The notes below the pieces were generated by a model, which was given only the letters and a program-made list of their open reading frames with translations, did not search any database and was not told the DNA's origin. Below, one piece after another: positions 1 through 5,178 of a stretch of 5,178 nucleotides of DNA (its first letter is position 1; every line of letters starts with the position of its first letter). The position numbers and the translations under genes were made by a program. Source of the stretch: Burkholderiales bacterium (lineage in GTDB: Bacteria; Actinomycetota; Thermoleophilia; Gaiellales; Gaiellaceae); NCBI GenBank assembly GCA_025935595.1, contig JAICUZ010000194.1:1-5178 (forward strand), read 5' to 3'.

Positions 1-2456
1 CCGCGCTCGAGCAGCGCGGACTGGTAGTCGGCGAAGAGCTGCATCGATTCGCCGGTGCGCCCTTGAGCCGAGGCAGCGACGGCCAACCCGGACAGGGCGT
101 TGTCGACGATTCGTCCAAGGCGGTCACGCTCGTTGAGCAAACCCTGCGCGAACTCTTCGTACTCGTCCCAGCTGGATTCGCCGTAGATGAGCGCCGTCCC
201 GATCATTCCGGCGCACATGCCCTCGAGGACCGTCACGCCCGCCTGGCGGGCGTACTCTCGGGCCACCCTCGCGGCTTCCAGCTGTTCGGTGGTCTGCCCT
301 TGCCAGAAGGCGAACCGTCCGAGGGCGTGGTAGCCCTCCGCGTACGCAAGCGGCGAGGCGTCACGAAGCTCGGCGAGCCGCGCTCGCACGCCTTGCTCGA
401 GGCTTTCGATGGTTTCTCCTCCAACCGGGTTGTGCCCGCGGCCAAGAGAGCGCGTGAAGAACGCGATCGCCGAGTCCTCTCCTTCGGCGGAGTCGACCGC
501 CTCGGTCATCACGCGATCGGACTCTGCAAACTCGCCGAGGGAGTACAGCGCGACGCCGAGCCACGGCAGCGCAGCTCCGCGTTCGGGCGAACGATCCTCG
601 AGCAGTTCGACCGCACGAGAGAGCAGACGACGGCCCGCGGCCATGTCACCGCGGAACACGGCGCGCCGACCGGCCGCGGTCAAATGCGTTCCGGCGCGCA
701 GCGCAAGATCACCGAGGTCCGTGGCGAGCTCGGCGCGGTAACGCGCCGCCTGCTCTAGGTGGTAGCCGAGGATCTCGTCGAGCTCGACGAGGCCGCCCCC
801 GTGCTCCTCGAGCCAGCGCGCGAACCGCTCGTGCAGGTCGGCCCGCGTTGCCTTAGGCAGCGCGTCGTAGGCGGCGTCGCGGATGAGGAGATGCCGAAAT
901 CGAAAGGCGTCGTCCTCGGGCAGCGTCGCCGTCGTCGGCCGGACGAGCTCCTTCCGGACGAGCCCCATCAGCTGGGCCGGGATCGCCAGCTCGTCCGGAG
1001 CGAGCGCCTGGACCGCACCCCGGTGGAAGACCTGACCCTCGACGGCGCCGCGCTCGAGCGCAAGCCGTTCGCCGCTCGGTAGCTGGTCGAGGCGGGCGGC
1101 GAGCAGGGCCCGGATCGTCGGCGGCACGGCGATCTCCCCGCCATGCCAGTCCTGCACCATCGCGAGCATCTGCTCGACGAACAGCGGGTTGCCCTCCGCG
1201 GCCGTCCGGATCCGCTCACGCAGGCCGTCGTCGAGCCCTTCCGAGCCGAGCAGACGCTCGATCAGCTCGTCCGTCTCGCGCGCGGTCAGCGGCTCGAGCA
1301 GCACGGTTGTGGCATTGAGCTTGCCCCCACCCCAGCCGGCACGCAGGTCGAGCAGATCCGGCCGCGCCAGGCAGAGGACAAGCAGCGGCGCGTCGCGCGA
1401 CCAGTCAGTGACGTGCTCGATCAGTTCGAGGAACGTCGGCTCGGCCCATTGCAGGTCGTCGAACACGACCACGAGCGGCCGTGAGCGCGCCGACGACTCG
1501 AACAGCCGGCGCACCGCGGACGCGATGTCGTCGGCCGCGGCGTCGCCGTCCCCGAGCAGCGCCGCAATCGCAGGGTTCGGCGGGGGCTCGTCACCGAGTA
1601 GCTGTTTCACCGCTTCGACGACGGGCCAGTAGGTGATCCCCTCGCCGTACGAGAGACAACGACCGGTGACGACACACGCGTCCAGCTGCGACAGGAACTC
1701 GGCGGCGAGCCTCGACTTGCCGACACCGGCACTGCCGAGCACCGTGAACTGCGCGCATGCGCTCTCCGACAGGCAACGCTCCCACGCGTCTGCGAGCAGC
1801 CGCCGCTCGCGCTCTCGGCCGACGAGGGGGGCGTCTGTCCGCCGCTCGTACGCTGCGCCGCCGGTAAGGGCGCGGAGACGGTAGGCCGTGACCGGCTCGG
1901 ACTTGCCTTTCGCCTCGATCGGCGGCACGAGCTCGGCGTCGACCGCGTCGCGCACGAGCTGATACGTCGATTCGCCGAGCAGCACCTCACCTGGTCCCGC
2001 CGCCTGTTCGAGCCGCGCTGCGACGTTCACCGCGTCGCCGGTGACAAGCGTCTCGCCGGTACCGGTGACGACCTCGCCGGTGTTGACGCCGACCCGGAGG
2101 TCGAGGGCGGCGGCGTCGCGCAACTCGAGCGCGGCCCGCACCGCACGTAACGCGTCGTCTTCTCGAACGGTCGGTACGCCGAAGACGGCCATCACCGCGT
2201 CGCCGATGAACTTCTCGACCGTGCCGCCGTGCCGCTCGATCGCCGCTCGGGCGATGGAGAAGTACTCGGCCATCACGCCCCGCAGCTTTTCCGGGTCGAG
2301 CCGCTCGCCGAGAGCGGTCGAGCCGGTGACGTCGCAGAAGAGAACGGTGACGACCTTCCGCACCTCGCGAGCAGCCTCTCCTGGCAGCGCTGCGCCGCAC
2401 GCATTGCAGAAGCGCGCGCCGGACGGGTTTTCGGCGCCACAGGCGGGGCAGGTCAT
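1..2456 (-). CDS. Zinc-ribbon / class III nucleotidyl cyclase / AAA-type ATPase / TPR signalling protein (3' end beyond left edge)
   Basis: The minus-strand frame from the ATG at 2456-2454 stays open for 818 codons and leaves the window, so the C-terminus is missing. Residues 3-20 form a zinc ribbon (CPAC, ten residues, CNAC). Residues 32-158 are a class III cyclase domain: FCDVTGST (40-47) with metal ligand D42, EKFIGDAVMA (81-90) with K82 and second metal ligand D86, and GDAVNVAARLE (140-150) with transition-state residues N144 and R148. LVGRERE (211-217) opens a STAND/AAA_16-like ATPase with Walker A GSAGVGKS (241-248) and Walker B LVVVFDDLQWAE (328-339). FRFRHLLIRDAAY (518-530) lies in the winged-helix/helical part, and alanine- and leucine-rich helices from about 560 resemble TPR repeats. 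Family members are often around 1000-1150 aa, so perhaps 200-300 residues are missing. The protein is probably cytoplasmic; no signal peptide or membrane segment is seen. The position expected to hold Asp/Thr for purine choice is L137, so cAMP production is not assured. It is divergent from the aminotransferase operon. Confidence 0.93.
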   Translation of the reverse strand, partial: MTCPACGAENPSGARFCNACGAALPGEAAREVRKVVTVLFCDVTGSTALGERLDPEKLRGVMAEYFSIARAAIERHGGTVEKFIGDAVMAVFGVPTVREDDALRAVRAALELRDAAALDLRVGVNTGEVVTGTGETLVTGDAVNVAARLEQAAGPGEVLLGESTYQLVRDAVDAELVPPIEAKGKSEPVTAYRLRALTGGAAYERRTDAPLVGRERERRLLADAWERCLSESACAQFTVLGSAGVGKSRLAAEFLSQLDACVVTGRCLSYGEGITYWPVVEAVKQLLGDEPPPNPAIAALLGDGDAAADDIASAVRRLFESSARSRPLVVVFDDLQWAEPTFLELIEHVTDWSRDAPLLVLCLARPDLLDLRAGWGGGKLNATTVLLEPLTARETDELIERLLGSEGLDDGLRERIRTAAEGNPLFVEQMLAMVQDWHGGEIAVPPTIRALLAARLDQLPSGERLALERGAVEGQVFHRGAVQALAPDELAIPAQLMGLVRKELVRPTTATLPEDDAFRFRHLLIRDAAYDALPKATRADLHERFARWLEEHGGGLVELDEILGYHLEQAARYRAELATDLGDLALRAGTHLTAAGRRAVFRGDMAAGRRLLSRAVELLEDRSPERGAALPWLGVALYSLGEFAESDRVMTEAVDSAEGEDSAIAFFTRSLGRGHNPVGGETIESLEQGVRARLAELRDASPLAYAEGYHALGRFAFWQGQTTEQLEAARVAREYARQAGVTVLEGMCAGMIGTALIYGESSWDEYEEFAQGLLNERDRLGRIVDNALSGLAVAASAQGRTGESMQLFADYQSALLER

Positions 2457-2463
2457 CCGCGCG

Positions 2464-2469
2464 AGCCTA
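2464..2469 (-). promoter_or_regulatory. Putative -10 element of the cyclase/ATPase gene (nearly leaderless)
   Basis: On the minus strand these bases read TAGGCT, identical to the forward -10, and are followed by seven nt (CGCGCGG) before the ATG at 2456. Standard spacing places transcription start about one nt upstream of the start codon. No Shine-Dalgarno sequence precedes this ATG, which agrees with leaderless initiation. No convincing -35 hexamer is seen. Confidence 0.45.
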
Positions 2470-2479
2470 ACCCCGGGAG

Positions 2480-2485
2480 TAGGCT
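2480..2485 (+). promoter_or_regulatory. Putative -10 element of the aminotransferase operon (leaderless)
   Basis: TAGGCT fits the actinobacterial TANNNT -10 consensus. Its last base is six nt before the ATG at 2492, so a standard -10 to start-site spacing puts transcription start on the A of the ATG, giving a leaderless mRNA. No good -35 hexamer is visible around 2457-2462. The alternative is a leadered transcript using GGGAG (2475-2479) as ribosome binding site, but that lies 12 nt from the ATG, longer than usual. Confidence 0.5.
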
Positions 2486-2491
2486 TCGGCC

Positions 2492-3844
2492 ATGGCGACG
2501 ACAGAGACGAACACCGAGCTGGGAAGGCAGATCGTCCAGGACGCGAAGGACTACGTTCTCTACTCCTGGAGCGTCCAGAACGCGATCAACCCGATCGCAG
2601 TGGAGCGCGCCGAGGGGCGCTACTTCTACGACTACGACGGCAAGGCGTACCTCGATTTCGCCTCGCAGCTCGTCAACGTCTCGATCGGCCACTCGCACCC
2701 GAAGGTCGTGCAGGCGATCAAGGACCAGGCGGAGAAGCTCGCGACGATCGGGCCGCCGATGGCGACCGAGTCGCGGTCCCGCCTCGGGAAGCTCCTGGCC
2801 GAGGTGACGCCGGGCGACCTCCAGATGTCGTTCTTCACGAACGGCGGCGCCGAGGCGAACGAGAACGCGATCAAGCTCGCCCGCTGGTACACGGGCCGCC
2901 ACAAGATCATCGCGCGGTACCGCAGCTATCACGGCGCGACCGCCGGCGGGATCACTCTCACCGGCGACCCGCGTCGCTGGGCGGCGGAGCCGGGCATTCC
3001 CGGCGTCGTTCGGATGTTCGACCCGTACACCTACCGCTGCCCGGCCGGCCATCCCGACCCGTGCCCCGTGTGCACCGGCGCGCCGCATCTGGAAGAGATC
3101 CTCCAGTACGAGGGCGCGCACACCGTCGCGGCCGTGATTCTCGAGACGGTCACCGGGACGAACGGGATCATCGTCCCCCCGGACGGCTACCTGCAGTCGA
3201 TCCGCGAGGTCTGCGACCGCCACGGCATCCTGCTGATCGCCGACGAGGTGATGGCCGGGTTCGGCCGCACCGGCAAGTGGTTCGCGGTCGACAACTGGGA
3301 CGTCGTCCCGGACATCCTCACGGTCGCGAAGGGGATCAACTCGGGCTACGTCCCGCTCGGCGCAATGGTCGTGCGCGAGCCGATCGCCGAGTGGGTGCGC
3401 GACAAGATGTTCGCCGGCGGCCTGACGTACAGCGGCCATCCGCTCGCATGCGCGTCGGCGGTCGCGTCGATCGAGGCGTTCCAGGAGGAAGGCATCGTCG
3501 AGAACGCCGCCGCGATGGGCGAGGTGTTCCGCACCGAGCTCGCGCGCCTCCAGGACAAGCATCCGTCGATCGGCGAGGTGCGCGGCCTCGGCTGCTTCTG
3601 GGGCCTCGAGCTCGTCAAGGACCGTGCGACGCGCGAGCCGCTCGTGCCGTTCAACGGCTCGGGCGAGGCCGCGAAGCCGATCGCAGCAGTGATGAAGCGC
3701 GCACTCGAGAGCGGCTTGTACCTGATGACGCACTGGAACGTCGTCATGTGCTGCCCGCCGCTGACGATCACGCGCGACGAGCTCGACGAGGCGATCGAGA
3801 TGCTCGACGACGCACTCTCCGTTGCAGACGAGTTCTGCACTTAG
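2492..3844 (+). CDS. Class III (omega-type) PLP-dependent aminotransferase
   Basis: This complete 450-residue protein has the usual length of fold-type I, class III aminotransferases, which move an amino group from an amine or omega-/alpha-amino acid to a keto acid in the cytoplasm. PLP-site signatures are in order: FFTNGGAEANENA (114-126, phosphate-binding loop), SYHGAT (145-150, with Y146 stacking on the ring), ETVTGTNG (218-225), LLIADEVMAGFGRTG (247-261, with D251 for the pyridine nitrogen) and ILTVAKGINSGYVPLG (275-290, with Schiff-base lysine K280). TYSGHP (312-317) is also typical. The start DYVLYSWSVQ (20-29) and the cysteine-rich YRCPAGHPDPCPVC (181-194) recall taurine–pyruvate and related omega-amino acid transaminases, but the substrate cannot be assigned. 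The carboxylate-binding arginine common in omega-transaminases seems replaced near M412 (before CCPPLTIT). The ATG at 2492 is the chosen start because of the -10 element just upstream. It is the first gene of a three-gene overlapping cluster. Confidence 0.95.
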   Translation: MATTETNTELGRQIVQDAKDYVLYSWSVQNAINPIAVERAEGRYFYDYDGKAYLDFASQLVNVSIGHSHPKVVQAIKDQAEKLATIGPPMATESRSRLGKLLAEVTPGDLQMSFFTNGGAEANENAIKLARWYTGRHKIIARYRSYHGATAGGITLTGDPRRWAAEPGIPGVVRMFDPYTYRCPAGHPDPCPVCTGAPHLEEILQYEGAHTVAAVILETVTGTNGIIVPPDGYLQSIREVCDRHGILLIADEVMAGFGRTGKWFAVDNWDVVPDILTVAKGINSGYVPLGAMVVREPIAEWVRDKMFAGGLTYSGHPLACASAVASIEAFQEEGIVENAAAMGEVFRTELARLQDKHPSIGEVRGLGCFWGLELVKDRATREPLVPFNGSGEAAKPIAAVMKRALESGLYLMTHWNVVMCCPPLTITRDELDEAIEMLDDALSVADEFCT

Positions 3845-4613
3845 GTCGTTCGCGGAGGATCCGCCCGCCTGGGGGGAGATCGACCCGCGCAGCGGGCTGA
3901 CACGGGTCCTCACGGACCACTACTGCCTTCTGTTCGGGTCGTCGCCCACGACGACACTCGTCTCGCGACTGCGACTCGACCCGGAGGCGGTGCCGGAGGC
4001 GATCCATGAGGTACGTGAGGAGATCGCTCGGCACGAGCACCGCGAGGCGGTCTGGCGCGTCGGCAGCTCCGCGACGCCCGTCGACCTCGTCGACCGGCTG
4101 ACCGCGCACGGGTTCGTCCCGGCCGACCGCCCGGGCCACGAGCCGCATCTCACGTCGATGGTGCTGACCGAGGAACCGCCGCCGGTCGACGGCGTCGAGG
4201 CGCGACGGATCGACAGCGCCGCGGAGCTTCAGCTCGCCAGCACGATCTCCGCCGCCGCATTCGGCGAGGAGGAGGACGAAGCGGACTGGGACATGCGCTT
4301 CGTCTCGGAGCGCGCCGGGCACACGCCGCGCATGTACCTCGCGTTCGTCGACGGCGCGCCGGTGGGAGCCGCCCGCGCGCTCGTCGAGGCGGACTGCCCA
4401 GCGGTGATGCTGATCTCCGGCGGCGTGCTCGCCGAGGCGCGCGGGCGCGGCGCCTACCGAGCGCTCGTGCGTGCCCGGTGGGATGACGCGGTCGCGGCAG
4501 GTCAGCCCGCGCTGGTCGTGCACGCCGGCGCGATGTCGCGCCCGATCCTGGAGCGGCTCGGGTTCCGCGTCGCCGCCGAGCACGAGGTGCTGCTCGACCC
4601 GGCGACGTGCTGA
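3822..4613 (+). CDS. GNAT-family N-acetyltransferase with extra N-terminal domain
   Basis: The 263-residue product belongs to a two-part GNAT type. Residues about 25-115 form a degenerate N-terminal GNAT-like half (TDHYCLLFGSSP at 31-42, SSATPVDLVDRLTAHGF at 82-98). Residues about 125-259 are the catalytic-type domain: EARRI (126-130), YLAFVDGAPVGAARALV (172-188), the acetyl-CoA loop GVLAEARGRGAYRALV (201-216) and the C-terminal MSRPILERLGF (238-248). The CoA loop keeps R207 and G210 of the R-x-x-G-x-G/A motif but has Y212 in the last position. The substrate, either a small amine or a protein, is unknown. TTG at 3822 is the first ATG/GTG/TTG codon after the in-frame stop at 3762-3764 and the only one before residue 57; it overlaps the aminotransferase end by 23 nt and has no Shine-Dalgarno. 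CTG at 3897 is an alternative start. The following gene looks like a paralogue. Confidence 0.88.
   Translation: MQTSSALRSFAEDPPAWGEIDPRSGLTRVLTDHYCLLFGSSPTTTLVSRLRLDPEAVPEAIHEVREEIARHEHREAVWRVGSSATPVDLVDRLTAHGFVPADRPGHEPHLTSMVLTEEPPPVDGVEARRIDSAAELQLASTISAAAFGEEEDEADWDMRFVSERAGHTPRMYLAFVDGAPVGAARALVEADCPAVMLISGGVLAEARGRGAYRALVRARWDDAVAAGQPALVVHAGAMSRPILERLGFRVAAEHEVLLDPATC
3854..3858 (+). promoter_or_regulatory. GGAGG Shine-Dalgarno-like motif inside the first GNAT gene
   Basis: GGAGG matches the anti-Shine-Dalgarno sequence well and sits ten nt after the aminotransferase stop, where a binding site for the next gene would be expected. No ATG, GTG or TTG in the GNAT frame follows at a usable distance. 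A second purine run (GGGGGGAG, 3871-3878) precedes the in-frame CTG at 3897 by 18 nt. It may aid reinitiation or be chance. Confidence 0.25.
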
Positions 4614-5178
4614 GCGCGGAGCTCCGCGAGTTCGCGAGGCACCCCGGCGCCTACCTCGATCCGTCCGGCGCACAGGTCGTCGACGACGACCGCTACTTCG
4701 CGGCGATCGTCGCCGGCGGGAAGTACGTGAACGTGTTTCGCCCGCGCTTTCGCCCCGACGCCGCGGCGGAGGTTCTCGCCGAGGTCCGATCGCTCGCACC
4801 GTCCGCGATCGGATCGTGGCAGACCGACTCCCGAGAGCTCGCGGACGCGCTCGTCGCTGCGGGAGGACGACGACCCGCACCACCGCTTCAGTGGGAGTTC
4901 ACGGCGCTCGCGACCGCGGCGGCGCCGCCGGCGGTCGCGGGCATAGAGATCCGTCGCATCGCGAGTTTCGACGACTACCTCGTCGGCCTCGAGATCGCGC
5001 TCTCCGCCGAGCAGTACACCGACGAAGCCCGCGCGCACCGCCGCGCGGAGGCCGAGGAGACCTACGAGCGGCGCAAGGGCGGGCCGTCGATGGAGTGGCT
5101 CGCCTCGATCGACGGAGAGGCGGTCGCGCACGCCCGCGCCTACCCGGGAACGCGCGGACTGTTGCTCGACGGCGGCGC
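4607..5178 (+). CDS. GNAT-like acetyltransferase, paralogue of the preceding gene (3' end beyond right edge)
   Basis: An open frame of 190 codons runs from GTG at 4607 to the window end without a stop; it overlaps the upstream gene by 7 nt, which suggests translational coupling. Codon use matches its neighbours. The layout mirrors the preceding gene: an N-terminal degenerate half (KYVNVFRPRFRPDAAAEVL at 39-57, WQTDSRELADALVAAGG at 71-87) and then a second half opening with IEIRRIASFDDYLVGLEIAL (113-132) and the beta-hairpin WLASIDGEAVAHARAYPGTRGLLLDGG (164-190). In the neighbour the corresponding hairpin runs straight into the acetyl-CoA loop, so that loop should lie just beyond the edge; catalytic competence therefore cannot be judged. 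CTG at 4610 is an alternative start. No function beyond GNAT-like fold membership is claimed. Confidence 0.78.
   Translation, partial: MLSAELREFARHPGAYLDPSGAQVVDDDRYFAAIVAGGKYVNVFRPRFRPDAAAEVLAEVRSLAPSAIGSWQTDSRELADALVAAGGRRPAPPLQWEFTALATAAAPPAVAGIEIRRIASFDDYLVGLEIALSAEQYTDEARAHRRAEAEETYERRKGGPSMEWLASIDGEAVAHARAYPGTRGLLLDGG

Larger units (their letters stand above)
2464..2485. repeat. 22-bp imperfect palindrome in the divergent promoter region
   Basis: The arms AGCCTA (2464-2469) and TAGGCT (2480-2485) are perfect inverted copies around a central CCCGGG (2472-2477) that shares the same axis. Nine of eleven base pairs match; the mismatches are 2470/2479 and 2471/2478. It fills most of the 35 bp between two divergent start codons, so it may be an operator for a dimeric regulator as well as the core of both promoters. 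The symmetry is seen directly; the operator role is inferred. A transcribed hairpin is less likely, because both genes appear to start transcription outside the palindrome. Confidence 0.6.

Noticed and set aside
63..758. Plus-strand open frames opposite the C-terminal part of the cyclase/ATPase gene
   Set aside because: The minus strand has one continuous 818-codon frame with coherent domains through this stretch; the plus-strand frames show no motif or ribosome binding site.
2464..2485. The palindrome read as a transcription terminator
   Set aside because: There is no T-rich tract on either side and it lies between two divergent start codons, where no transcript is expected to end.
2041..3900. 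A 619-codon plus-strand open frame spanning the divergent promoter
   Set aside because: It crosses two genes in the wrong frame and its translation is arginine-, serine- and proline-rich low-complexity sequence with no domain. It is a GC-content artefact.
2453..3913. A 486-codon minus-strand open frame opposite the aminotransferase, longer than the aminotransferase itself
   Set aside because: Its product is dominated by Arg, Asp, Val, Leu and Ala without any recognisable motif, as expected from the antisense of a GC-rich gene, while the opposite strand encodes a protein with every PLP-site motif.
3768..4883. A 371-codon minus-strand open frame opposite the GNAT genes
   Set aside because: The translation is mostly Arg-rich without family features; the plus strand carries GNAT motifs in two overlapping genes.
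1..5178. A defence island or novel mobile system
   Set aside because: No nuclease, transposase, integrase, reverse transcriptase, toxin or repeat array is visible; the STAND-like ATPase here belongs to a cyclase-TPR signalling type and has no effector domain in the visible part.

Overview
The window is high-GC DNA with dense, overlapping genes and G/C-ending codons. It most resembles an actinobacterial chromosome, perhaps a Thermoleophilia/Gaiellales- or Solirubrobacter-type soil lineage. That placement is an inference from composition, from the cyclase–ATPase–TPR fusion protein (a type expanded in such genomes) and from the apparently leaderless promoters. No rRNA, tRNA, mobile element or CRISPR array was seen.

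Layout. The left half (1-2456, minus strand) is one large incomplete gene. It reads without a stop for 818 codons and runs off the left edge. It encodes an N-terminal zinc ribbon, a class III adenylate/guanylate cyclase domain, a signalling-type AAA/STAND ATPase and the start of a TPR-like helical region. Its start lies only 35 bp from a divergent plus-strand cluster: a 450-aa class III PLP-dependent aminotransferase (2492-3844), a 263-aa GNAT-type acetyltransferase (3822-4613) and a second GNAT-like gene cut by the right edge (4607-5178). The three plus-strand genes overlap by 23 and 7 nt, so they very probably form one operon with coupled translation.

The most interesting non-coding element is the 35-bp divergent region. 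It holds a near-perfect 22-bp palindrome (AGCCTA-N10-TAGGCT, with CCCGGG at the centre). Each arm is also a TANNNT-type -10 hexamer placed 6-7 nt before the start codon of the gene it faces. This suggests two mirror-image, leaderless or nearly leaderless promoters, possibly with a shared dimeric operator, linking the cyclase/ATPase sensor to the aminotransferase–acetyltransferase operon.

Working together (inference only): the aminotransferase would deaminate an amine or amino acid, the two related GNAT proteins would acetylate small molecules or proteins, and the large protein would be a nucleotide-dependent signalling or regulatory component. The sequence does not identify substrates. There is no clear sign of a wholly new defence or mobile system here; the parts are known families in an unremarkable arrangement apart from the promoter.
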